64,000 bases of DNA, taken from the NCBI GenBank assembly GCA_965238215.1, contig OZ250180.1:2232001-2296000 (forward strand), written 5' to 3'. Both the position numbers and the translations under genes were made by a program. Below are positions 16,132 through 24,700 of the stretch, piece after piece. The notes below the pieces were generated by a model. That model saw nothing but the letters and a program-made list of their open reading frames with translations. It made no database searches and was not told where the DNA came from. This DNA comes from JAPULR01 sp965238215 (lineage in GTDB: Bacteria > Chloroflexota > Dehalococcoidia > Lucifugimonadales > GCA-2712585). How positions within the stretch are numbered: position 1 is the stretch's first letter; each line of letters opens with the position of its first letter.

Positions 16132-17052
16132 TTACCAGCCCCTGGTGGCCAGGAGTTCCTCCTCCTTCATATCTCTGACGGAGAGGCCAGGCATGGCGTC
16201 TCCCAGCCCCCTGGAGACCCTCGCGATGATATCGGGGTCCTGGTAGTGGGTGACGGCCTGGACGATGGCCTTGGCCATTAGGGGAGGGTTAGAGGACTTG
16301 AAGATACCGGAACCCACGAACACGCCGTCGGATCCGAGCTGCATCATTAGGGCAGCGTCTGCGGGGGTGGCGACGCCGCCGGCGGAGAAGTTGACCACGG
16401 GCATCCGTCCCTGCTTCTTGACGGCCTGGACGAGTTCCAGCGGCGCGCCCAGAAGCTTGGCCTCGGTGGGAAGTTCGTCTTCAGACATGTTCATGATTTT
16501 GCGGATTTCGCCCTGAACGGTGCGGTTGTGGCGGACGGCCTCAACGATGTCGCCGGTGCCGGCCTCGCCCTTGGTGCGAATCATGGCAGCGCCTTCGCTG
16601 ATGCGCCGGAGGGCCTCGCCGAGGTTGCGGCAACCGCAGACGAAGGGGACTTTGAAGTCGTGCTTCCAGACGTGGTGGTCTTCGTCGGCAGGGGTGAGGA
16701 CTTCCGATTCGTCGATATAGTCGACGCCGAGGGCTTGCAGGACCTGGGCTTCGACGAAGTGACCGATGCGGCACTTGGCCATGACGGGTATGGTGACGGC
16801 TTCCTGGATTTCGATAATCTTGGTGGGGTCGGACATGCGGGCGACGCCGCCGTCCTTGCGGATGTCGGCGGGGACGCGTTCGAGGGCCATGACGGCGCAG
16901 GCGCCGGCATCTTCGGCAATTTTAGCCTCATCGGCGGTCACCACGTCCATGATGACGCCGCCCTTGAGCATCTGGGCCAAGCCCACCTTGAGCTCCCAAG
17001 TTCCGGTCTGAGCATTTTCCGAACCGTTAAGTCTATCCTTGCCAGTTGCCAT
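16132..17052 (-). CDS. pdxS: pyridoxal 5'-phosphate synthase subunit PdxS
   Basis: The 306-residue TIM-barrel synthase shows LKVGLAQMLKGGVIMDVVTADEA, with the lysine that forms the first Schiff base. It also has ALERVPADIR, MAKCRIGHFVEAQ, MIRTKGEAGTG (second lysine), NFSAGGVATPADAALMMQLG and DGVFVGSGIFKS. It makes PLP from a pentose phosphate, glyceraldehyde 3-phosphate and ammonia from PdxT. This DXP-independent route coexists with dxs at 44.6-46.5 kb, which would then serve isoprenoids and thiamine. GGAG precedes the ATG. Confidence 0.97.
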   Translation of the reverse strand: MATGKDRLNGSENAQTGTWELKVGLAQMLKGGVIMDVVTADEAKIAEDAGACAVMALERVPADIRKDGGVARMSDPTKIIEIQEAVTIPVMAKCRIGHFVEAQVLQALGVDYIDESEVLTPADEDHHVWKHDFKVPFVCGCRNLGEALRRISEGAAMIRTKGEAGTGDIVEAVRHNRTVQGEIRKIMNMSEDELPTEAKLLGAPLELVQAVKKQGRMPVVNFSAGGVATPADAALMMQLGSDGVFVGSGIFKSSNPPLMAKAIVQAVTHYQDPDIIARVSRGLGDAMPGLSVRDMKEEELLATRGW

Positions 17053-17093
17053 GTCTGCTCCTCTTTAACAGCAGTAGAACTCTGAGTATGGCC

Positions 17094-17122
17094 ATTATAC
17101 GATAGGGTCTGTCAATTGGCAA
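17094..17122 (-). promoter_or_regulatory. promoter of the pdxST-ATPase-tmk operon
   Basis: Read on the minus strand: TTGCCA (17122-17117), a 17-nt spacer and a perfect TATAAT (17099-17094), about 42 nt before the pdxS start. Confidence 0.75.
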
Positions 17123-17832
17123 TTGAGATAGAGATGGCCAGAAGGGTTCGGGGGGCGGAATTTTTAGCCTCGCTGCGGATGAGGTTGGAGGGGGATTGGA
17201 GTGGAAGGGGATCACCCCAATCCGAACCTTCCCCCCTCATGGGGTTAGGGAAAGAGGGGAGGGTAAAGGGACTGGTTTTGACTCGTTTTGATAATCGACT
17301 CGGTATCAATTCGTGCCTGAGATGATTCGTTTCAGGCGTGGGACTCGTTTCAAAAAAGTAGGGCAAACGAGTGGGTTTTGGTGTAAGGGAGGGGGATGGG
17401 AGAGGAGGGAGTGGATCCCCGCATGCGTGAGGACACGTGAGAGGGGGAAGGGAGGTTTTCATGGGGGGATGCTAACAGGGGGAGGGGAGTTGGGGCAATG
17501 GGAGGATGGCAGAGAGGAAAGAGGGGTTGAACAAGGCACCGAGATTCCTCGGCTACGCTTCGCTGCGCTCGGAATGACATGTGGGGGAGGAACAGGATGA
17601 AGAATGACGGTGATCGGTGGTGGATTTTTTCTGCGCGGAAATAGCGGAGGGGGCGTTGGCGAAGCGGTAGGTGTGAAACAGCAAAGGGCGCGATGGCTAC
17701 GAGATTCCTCGCGGAGCCTCGGAATGACATTTGGGGTGAGGGGGGAGGATCACCCCCATCCTAACCTTCCCCCCCCTCAAGGGGGAAGGGAGGGAGAGGG
17801 GCGGGTGGTTTTGTGTTTTTTGGGGACTGTGG
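17123..17832. repeat. repeat-rich intergenic region without a gene
   Basis: No credible coding sequence is visible; the short open frames are purine-rich or repetitive. It contains two copies of an element beginning with atcacccc and continuing around aaccttcccccctca (17208-17262 and 17748-17801). It also has two attcctcg...tcggaatgaca units (17541-17580 and 17699-17731) and one ggatccccgcat-type unit (17411-17440). Related units recur at 38.8-40.2 kb. Confidence 0.6.
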
Positions 17833-17838
17833 TAGACT
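17810..17838 (+). promoter_or_regulatory. promoter of the pyr operon
   Basis: TTGTGT (17810-17815), 17 nt and TAGACT (17833-17838) would start a leader RNA near 17845, upstream of the attenuator. Confidence 0.5.
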
Positions 17839-17867
17839 TTGCGACGGATTCCCTATAGGGACTAACC

Positions 17868-17906
17868 TTTAATTCAGCCCGGCGAGGTTGGCAAGGAAGG
17901 CCCTGC
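17868..17906 (+). promoter_or_regulatory. PyrR-binding RNA element
   Basis: The sequence CCGGCGAGGTTGGCAAGG (17879-17896) closely matches the conserved binding-loop consensus (GAGG-Y-U-n-G-n-AAGG) of PyrR-regulated pyr leaders in Firmicutes. CAG at 17875-17877 could pair with CTG at 17903-17905 to close the hairpin. It lies about 50 nt after the predicted transcription start and just upstream of a terminator and pyrR. Binding of PyrR with UMP would favour termination. Confidence 0.75.
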
Positions 17907-17926
17907 GTGATGATCTTACGTATGCG

Positions 17927-17956
17927 CCCCTTGTCTATCCGGCAAGGGGGTTTTTT
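17927..17956 (+). terminator. pyr attenuator terminator
   Basis: CCCCTTG (17927-17933), a 9-nt loop and CAAGGGG (17943-17949) are followed by a run of six T (17951-17956). The AAGGGGG of the 3' arm is also the only SD-like sequence for the GTG at 17957. Formation of the hairpin would therefore hide the ribosome site as well as end transcription. Confidence 0.8.
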
Positions 17957-18523
17957 GTGGCCCGATTCACCGCTGAGTTAGGCCGTCTTGAGGCGCGGGA
18001 GAAGACGATTCTGAACGGCGAGGCGCTGGACAGAATTCTCTGGCGCATGGCTCACCAGATACTGGAGCGCAACAGGGGCGTCGACGGGTTGTCGCTGGTG
18101 GGGATTTTGACCCGCGGGCTGCCCCTGGCGCGGCGGTTGGCGTCGAAGATTCGGGAGGTGGAGGGAGTGGAGCCGCCGTTGGCCGAATTGGACGTCCGGC
18201 CCTTTAGAGACGACGGGGCGGGTGAGATCTGCGGGCGTCCTTCTTCATCGTTGGACGTGGACCGTCGTAAGATTGTGGTGGTGGACGACGTGTTGTACAC
18301 GGGCCGCACCGCCCGATGCGCGCTGGATGCCCTAATGCAGGCGGGCAGGCCTCGGCTGGTGCAGTTGGCTATTCTGGTGGACCGAGGGCACCGCGAATTG
18401 CCCATACGCGCCGATTACGTGGGCAAGAACCTTCCGACATCCCGAAGCGAAAGGGTGCAGGTGCGCTTGAAAGAGGTGGATGGACGGGATGAGGTGGCGC
18501 TACTGAGGCGAGGGGGCGCGTAG
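17957..18523 (+). CDS. pyrR: pyrimidine operon attenuator / uracil phosphoribosyltransferase
   Basis: The 188-residue PRTase-fold protein has ILNGEALDRILWRMAHQILERNRG, LVGILTRGLPLARRLA, and the PRPP loop VVVDDVLYTGRTARCALDAL, then LAILVDRGHRELPIRADYVGKNLPTS. All are PyrR hallmarks. It binds pyr mRNA when UMP is high and may have weak UPRTase activity. The GTG start directly follows the terminator T-run; an earlier in-frame start (17888) would lie inside the binding loop. pyrB starts 2 nt after the stop. Confidence 0.93.
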   Translation: MARFTAELGRLEAREKTILNGEALDRILWRMAHQILERNRGVDGLSLVGILTRGLPLARRLASKIREVEGVEPPLAELDVRPFRDDGAGEICGRPSSSLDVDRRKIVVVDDVLYTGRTARCALDALMQAGRPRLVQLAILVDRGHRELPIRADYVGKNLPTSRSERVQVRLKEVDGRDEVALLRRGGA

Positions 18524-18525
18524 AG

Positions 18526-19962
18526 ATGTACCGGGGCGGGCTGATTTCCATTGAAGACCTGTCCAACGAGGAGATTGAGGACGTGTTGGACCTGGCGCGG
18601 GAGATGTCCGAGGACATCCGGGGGCATTCTTCGCTAGCCCAGGGGATGATAATGGCCAGCCTGTTCTTCGAGCCCAGCACCCGCACCCGCGGTTCCTTTG
18701 AGTCGGCGATGAACCGGCTAGGAGGGCGGGTGATATCCACGGTGGGGACCGGTTCCTCTTCCATGGAGAAGGGGGAGACCCTGGTGGATACCATAAGGGT
18801 GTGGAGTCAGTATTCCGACGCCATTGTGCTGAGACATCCGTGGGAGGGTTCGACCCGGCTAGCGGCGGACTACGCATCTGTGCCGATTATCAACGGCGGC
18901 GACGGCGGCCACGAGCATCCCACGCAGACCCTGTGTGACCTGTTCACGCTGGTTGCGGAAAAAGAAAGCCTCGAGGGGCTGCGGGTGGCACTATGCGGCG
19001 ACCTGAAGCACGGCAGAACGGTCCACTCTCTGATTTTTGGGTTGCTTCGCTTCGGGGCAGAGTTGTTCTTCGTACCAGGGGAGGGGCTGGGGCTGCCGGA
19101 GCACGTGAGGGCAAAGATTCAGATTCAGTACGGGCGGCAGATCGAGAGGGTGCCGGCGGGGGATTTCGAGGCCCTCTATGGAGGCGGCGGTCCGGGCGTT
19201 GATGAAGGCTCTTCGTTGGACGCCATCTACATGACGCCCAGTAAACCCCATCAGAGGGCGCTTCTGGAGGACGAGCCAAACTTCAGGCTACAGCTTGCCG
19301 CCGGGTCGGAGTTGGTCTTCTACGTCACTCGGAAGCAGGTGGAGAGGGACGCGGCATTGAAGGACGACGGGGAGGACAAGCGAAGGTATCCGCGTATCAC
19401 CAAGGACACTATGAAGAATCGGTTCACCAGTTCCATTGTGCTTCACCCGCTGCCTCGGGTAGACGAAATATCTTACGAAATGGACGAAGATCACCGCAGC
19501 AGGTATTTCGCGCAGGCGGGCTACGGCGTTCCGGTACGCATGGCCCTGCTGAGTCTGGTGCTTGGTCTGAAGCCGTGGAAGAAGGCCGTGGCGTCAGGCG
19601 AGGGTTGGGACGTGGACGACGGGATGGTGATGGCCCAAGGGCTTGCGTGTGAGAATCCAACGTGTGTAATAAACCAGGAACCACAGGGCTGCCAGCCCGG
19701 ATTCACTGTTCTGCGGAGTGAAGAAATAAGCCCAACCTTCGCGTGCAAATACTGCGGTTGGCAGAACGCCCCCGATTTCTACGGGATGCAGCAAAGCGGG
19801 CGGTTGATATACAAGCCTATCCGCCAGCTCAGGTATATTTCACAGCATCAGCTGCACCAGTTCCGGTTCTTTTCCAACGAGGAAGAAGCTCTCAAGCAGG
19901 GGTACGTTCTTTCGGCCCACGGGTCAGACGGGACAATGCCAATCTACGAAGTGGAGAGATGA
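18526..19962 (+). CDS. pyrB: aspartate carbamoyltransferase fused to a PyrI-like zinc domain
   Basis: The 478-residue protein has an ATCase catalytic chain at about 1-350: S51-T-R-T-R55 phosphate loop, the SSSMEKGETL mobile loop, HPTQTLCDL and LHPLPRVDE at 306-314. A zinc-ribbon module follows with C375-x4-C380-x26-C407-x2-C410 (CENPTC and CKYC), closely resembling the zinc domain of the E. coli regulatory chain PyrI (C-x4-C-x23-C-x2-C). About 65 further residues have no clear likeness. The nucleotide-binding allosteric half of PyrI is absent. It makes carbamoyl-aspartate. Its stop overlaps the carA start. Confidence 0.9.
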   Translation: MYRGGLISIEDLSNEEIEDVLDLAREMSEDIRGHSSLAQGMIMASLFFEPSTRTRGSFESAMNRLGGRVISTVGTGSSSMEKGETLVDTIRVWSQYSDAIVLRHPWEGSTRLAADYASVPIINGGDGGHEHPTQTLCDLFTLVAEKESLEGLRVALCGDLKHGRTVHSLIFGLLRFGAELFFVPGEGLGLPEHVRAKIQIQYGRQIERVPAGDFEALYGGGGPGVDEGSSLDAIYMTPSKPHQRALLEDEPNFRLQLAAGSELVFYVTRKQVERDAALKDDGEDKRRYPRITKDTMKNRFTSSIVLHPLPRVDEISYEMDEDHRSRYFAQAGYGVPVRMALLSLVLGLKPWKKAVASGEGWDVDDGMVMAQGLACENPTCVINQEPQGCQPGFTVLRSEEISPTFACKYCGWQNAPDFYGMQQSGRLIYKPIRQLRYISQHQLHQFRFFSNEEEALKQGYVLSAHGSDGTMPIYEVER

Positions 19963-21056
19963 TGAGTCGTCGAGCCTTTCTGGTACTGGAAGATGGTACC
20001 GTGTATTCTGGCCAGTCTTTCGGAGCGGAGCGGGACTCCTACGGGGAGCTGGTCTTCAGCACCAGTATGACAGGCTATCAGGAGGCACTGACGGACCCTT
20101 CGTTCGCCGGACAGCTGGTGGTCCTGACGTATCCGCTGGTGGGCAACTATGGGATAAACGACGAAGACAACGAGTCGGTGAAGGTTCAGGTGGCAGGCCT
20201 CGTGGTCCGGGAGCACTGCCTTACGCCCAGCAACGGCGATAACGCCTCAACGTTGCACCAGTTTCTGGCGGCGCAGAACGTGCCTGGCATCTTCGGGGTG
20301 GACACCAGGGCCGTCACCCGGCGCCTTCGCAATCGTGGGGTGATGATGGGCGTCATAGTATTGGACTCGCCTGACAGGGCAGAGAGGCTTTGGGGTTCCA
20401 CCACACGCTACGATGACGTGGACTACGTGGCGCGGGTGACCACGCCAGTGGTGTACCGCTGGCGTGGTCGGAAGGTGGAGGACGTGGGCCGCGGGCCGCG
20501 GATAGTGGTAACGGATTACGGCGTGAAGAACAACGTGCTGCGGTGCCTGCACGACCGGGGGTGCGAGGTGGTGACTGCGCCGGCCACAGCGTCGGCGGAA
20601 GAGGTAATGGCGTTGAAGCCGGACGGGCTGCTGCTTTCGCCCGGCCCAGGGGACCCCGCGCTGCTGGACTACGCGGTGGAGGCAGCGTCCGAGCTTCTGG
20701 GGCGGATACCGACGCTGGGGATTTGCTTGGGGCATCAGGTGGTGGCGCGGGCCTTGGGGGCGGGGACCTTCAAGCTGCCCTTCGGTCACCGGGGCGCCAA
20801 CCATCCGGTGAAGGACCTGGCCACGGGGCGGGTGTACATTACGGCCCAGAATCACGGCTATGCGGTGGACGCCGACACGCTGCCCCGTGGACTGACGACC
20901 AGCCACGTCAATCTCAACGACGATACCATTGAGGGGTTGACTCATCGGGACATGCCAATCATGACAATCCAGTACCACTCGGAGGCGTCCCCCGGGCCCC
21001 GGGACAACGAGTATATTTTCGACAGATTTTTAGAGATGATAAGGGCGAGGAGGTAG
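19962..21056 (+). CDS. carA: carbamoyl-phosphate synthase small (glutaminase) subunit
   Basis: The protein of about 364 residues has an N-terminal CarA domain (FLVLEDGTVYSGQSFGA, STSMTGYQE) and a class I glutaminase domain: LLLSPGPGDP, nucleophile C255 in GICLGHQ, and the catalytic histidine in QYHSEASPGP. It delivers ammonia to CarB. The start is either ATG 19959 or 19962. The second gives a better distance to GGAG inside the pyrB end and overlaps the pyrB stop by one base. Confidence 0.95.
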   Translation: MSRRAFLVLEDGTVYSGQSFGAERDSYGELVFSTSMTGYQEALTDPSFAGQLVVLTYPLVGNYGINDEDNESVKVQVAGLVVREHCLTPSNGDNASTLHQFLAAQNVPGIFGVDTRAVTRRLRNRGVMMGVIVLDSPDRAERLWGSTTRYDDVDYVARVTTPVVYRWRGRKVEDVGRGPRIVVTDYGVKNNVLRCLHDRGCEVVTAPATASAEEVMALKPDGLLLSPGPGDPALLDYAVEAASELLGRIPTLGICLGHQVVARALGAGTFKLPFGHRGANHPVKDLATGRVYITAQNHGYAVDADTLPRGLTTSHVNLNDDTIEGLTHRDMPIMTIQYHSEASPGPRDNEYIFDRFLEMIRARR

Positions 21057-21212
21057 AAACGGGGGGAAAGAGGCAGTCTGATACCTTGGCGCACCTAGAG
21101 AGAAAGTATCAGAATAAAGCATTGCCCATGGTTTGCGTGGGTCGCAGTATGAAGGCTAAGGCGGGCTGCAAAGCGCGGTTCGGGCTGGAGCCATTTTGAT
21201 GGAGGTAGAGTC
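21057..21212. other. intergenic between carA and the unknown gene
   Basis: The region contains the inverted repeat CTGATAC (21078-21084) / GTATCAG (21106-21112) without a T-run. GGAGG (21202-21206) serves the next gene. I see nothing else. Confidence 0.4.
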
Positions 21213-21623
21213 TTGTACAAGCATTTTCTTGTAGAGCAGGGTCTTGAGATGGAAGTAGAATCGGAAATGTACGACTTGGTGGATTTCATAGACGACTGCA
21301 TTTCTTCGTTTCAGTACGGGGACTACGGGTTCAGCGTAAGTTCGGGGAGGGGCATCATTGGCTCGGAGTGGAAGCTTCTAGTCAGGCCCAAGTTGCTGGC
21401 GAATCCCTTTGCAAAACCGGATCCCATCGGATTCATCCTCGTGGAGAAGATAGACGGATACTCGACCCGGCTCACCGTTCCACCTCATCGCGAGATCCAG
21501 AGGGAAAGCGGTAACTGGACGGAGCTGGAAGGCAAGCTTTTCTTGAACCTCATCTGTCAGATGTTGAACGGGATGCAGGAGAGGGGATTCGTCAAGCTGC
21601 CGGGGCTTCTACCCGTCGAGTGA
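21213..21623 (+). CDS. conserved-looking protein of unknown function
   Basis: The 136-residue soluble, acidic protein has no signal peptide and no motif I recognise. It starts with TTG (MYKHFLVEQGLEME) after GGAGG at good spacing and is followed by a strong terminator, so it is probably expressed, either with pyrR-pyrB-carA or from its own promoter. Alternating hydrophobic residues such as GFILVEKIDGYSTRLTV suggest a beta-sheet core with a final helix. A link to pyrimidine metabolism is suggested only by position. Confidence 0.65.
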   Translation: MYKHFLVEQGLEMEVESEMYDLVDFIDDCISSFQYGDYGFSVSSGRGIIGSEWKLLVRPKLLANPFAKPDPIGFILVEKIDGYSTRLTVPPHREIQRESGNWTELEGKLFLNLICQMLNGMQERGFVKLPGLLPVE

Positions 21624-21645
21624 AGAAGCCGAGCAGACCAGCGAA

Positions 21646-21674
21646 ACTAACCCTCGCCGGACGACCGCCGGCGG
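21646..21674 (+). terminator. Rho-independent terminator before carB
   Basis: ACTAACCCTCGCCGG (21646-21660) pairs almost fully with CCGGCGGGGGTTTAGT (from 21668). The 3' arm runs into a T-rich stretch. It ends the upstream pyr transcript and separates carB. Confidence 0.75.
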
Positions 21675-21680
21675 GGGTTT
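21675..21680 (+). promoter_or_regulatory. possible carB -10 box
   Basis: TAGAAT directly after the terminator matches the -10 form seen elsewhere in this window. No good -35 is visible. The leader to the carB start would be about 75 nt. Confidence 0.4.
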
Positions 21681-21760
21681 AGTTTAGAATAGGGCTTCGG
21701 GGAGATGGAGGAGAAATTGGGGGAGTATCGAGGACTAAAGGGTGGAATGGACAGGAATAT

Positions 21761-24700
21761 ATGAGTGAAAAGCCCAAAAAGGTGCTGGTAATTGGCTCAG
21801 GGCCTATAGTCATTGGACAGGCGGCGGAGTTCGACTACGCCGGGACCCAGGCCTGCAAGTCTTTGCGGGAGGAGGGGGTCTACACGGTGCTGGTGAACTC
21901 CAACCCGGCGACGATAATGACGGACCGGGGAATCGCCGACGCCGTTTATATAGAGCCGCTGACGGTGGACGTGGTGGACCGAATAATCGCCAAGGAGAAG
22001 CCGGATGGGATTCTCCCGACTCTTGGAGGCCAGACGGGATTGAACCTGGCGGTAGACCTGGCGGCGACCGGTTCGCTGGAGCGTCACGGCGTCCGGCTCT
22101 TGGGCACGTCATTGAACACTATCCGAACGGCGGAGGACAGGGAGGAGTTCCGGAAGCTGCTGGTGGAACTGGGGGAACCTTCGCCCCCGAGCATCTCTGT
22201 GTCTTCGGAGGAGGAGGCGTGGAACGCCTATGAGAGCTTGGGACTGCCACTGGTAGTCCGCCCCGCTTACACGCTCGGAGGCACCGGCGGCGGCATGGTC
22301 CACAGCGAGGAGCGGTTTCGCACCGTGGTGAGGGAGGGGATGGACGCAAGCCCAATTGGGCAGGTGCTGCTGGAGCGTTCTCTGGAGGGATGGCGGGAGA
22401 TAGAGTACGAGGTGATGAGGGATGGGGCCGACAACTGCATAACGATTTGCAACATGGAGAACCTGGACCCCATGGGGGTGCACACGGGGGACAGCATCGT
22501 CGTGGCCCCCAGCCAAACGCTGACGGACAAGGAACACCAGATGCTCCGTTCCGCCAGCCTACGGATCATACGGGCTTTGGACATTCAGGGGGGGTGCAAC
22601 ATCCAGTTCGCCCTTCGGCCCCACCCCCTGATCAATCAGGCCTTTCAAAACGAATGGGAGCCGGACTCTGCCTATTACGTCATTGAGGTGAATCCGAGGC
22701 TGAGCCGGAGTTCGGCGCTGGCGAGCAAGGCGACGGGCTATCCCATCGCTCGAGTGGCGGCCAAGATAGCCGTGGGCAAGCGGCTGGACGAGATACCCAA
22801 TGCGGTGACGCAGAAGACGAAGGCGGCCTTTGAGCCGGCTCTGGACTACTGTGTGGTGAAGATACCGCGGTGGCCCTTCGACAAGTTTTCCGCCGGGGAC
22901 CGGAGGCTTTCGACGCAGATGAAGGCTACGGGAGAGGTGATGGCGATTGACCGGTCCTTCGAAGGGGCCTTCCAGAAGGCGGTCCGCTCGTTGGAGGTGG
23001 GGGGCCGGACGTTGTTGTGGGAAGATCCGGAATGGAGCCAAGGCGTGGAATTCACGGCGAAGGACCGCCTGAGGGAGGCTACGGATTACCGCCTCTGGGC
23101 GGTAATGGCGGCGCTGCGCCGTGGCATGACTTGGGAGGAGATTTCGAAGCTGAGCGGCATCGATCCATGGTTCATCAACGCCCTTGGTCGCATCGTGGGC
23201 ATGGAGCGGCGGCTCCTGGCGGAAGACCTGGGACCAGAACTGCTTTGGGAGGCGAAGCGGCTGGGCTTTTCCGACGAGCAGATTGGCGTACTGGCGGACC
23301 TGCTGCCGCCCCGGGTCCGGGAACTGCGCCTGCAGTGGGGCATCCGTCCGGTATATAAGATGATGGACACCTGCGCCGCGGAGTTCGAGGCCGTAACTTC
23401 GTATTTCTACGGCACCTACGAGGAGGAGAATGAGGCTCTGCCATTGAAGGGATCCAAGGCAGTGGTGATAGGCAGCGGCCCAATTCGAATAGGTCAGGGC
23501 ATAGAGTTCGACTATTGCAGCGTCCACGCTGCCTGGGCCCTTCAGGAGGAGGGCGTGAAGAGCATCATGGTCAACTCCAACCCGGAGACGGTCTCGACGG
23601 ACTTCGATACCAGCAGCCGGCTGTATTTCGAGCCGCTGGACGGGGAGAGCCTGCAGGACATAATCGAGAACGAGACGCTGGAGGAGGGACCGCCGCCTTC
23701 CGTAGTGCAGTTCGGTGGCCAGACGGCCATTGACCTCTCCCAGGTGTTGGACCAGGCGGCGTTGCCCATACTGGGTTCCAGCGCCGACGCTATAGACATC
23801 GCTTCAGACAGACATAGATTTGACGAATTTCTGGCAAGGTTGGGGATTCCCCAGCCACCGGGGGCGGCGGTGACCACGGCGGAGAGCGCCCTCAGGGTGG
23901 CCCAGAACATTGGATATCCGGTGGTGGTGCGGCCCAGCTACGTGCTGGGCGGCCGGGCTATGGAAATCGTCCGCAACGCGGGAGAGCTGATCCGGTATCT
24001 GAACGAGGCTGTAGCCCTGGATAGTGGGAGGCCGGTGCTCATCGACCGGTACATGGAGGGGAAGGAATGCGAGGTGGACGCCGTCTGCGACGGGGAGGAG
24101 GTGCTGATTCCCGGCATTATGGAACACATCGAGCGGGCGGGAGTGCACAGCGGAGACTCCATGGCCATCTATCCGGCCCTGAACCTAACGGAGCAGGAAA
24201 CGGAGGCCATGGTGGACTACACCACCCGTATTGGGCGGGCGCTTAACATAAAGGGTCTGATGAACGTGCAGTTCGTCATCGTTGGCGGTCGTCCCTATCG
24301 CAGTCCCAGCTACCCGGCGGAGGAGTCTACAGATACCACGGTTTACGTGCTGGAGGTGAACCCCCGCTCCAGCCGCACGGTCCCCTTCATCTCCAAGGTA
24401 ACCGACGTGCCGATGGTGCACCTGGCTACGCGGGTGATTTTGGGGAAGAGCTTGCGGGAGATGGGGTATCGGGGCGGGTTGTGGCCTCGTCGAAATATGG
24501 TGGCGGTGAAGGCGCCGGTGTTCTCCATGTCGAAGCTCACCGGGGTAGACTGGCACTTGGGGCCGGAGATGAAGTCAACGGGAGAGGTCATGGGCATCGA
24601 CTACGGCTTCGGGCCGGCCTTGATCAAGGCCCTGGCGGCGGCCAATCTGACGTTGGCCCGAGGGCAGTCGATCCTGTTGAGCATTGCCGATAGGGATAAG

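Noticed and set aside
17123..17832. Possible CRISPR or protein-coding region
   Set aside because: The repeats are not evenly spaced or identical, there are no spacers, and the open frames are repeat-derived.
22559..23527. 322-residue minus-strand open frame in carB
   Set aside because: Antisense shadow of a well-conserved gene; composition is His/Arg/Leu-rich and has no start signals.
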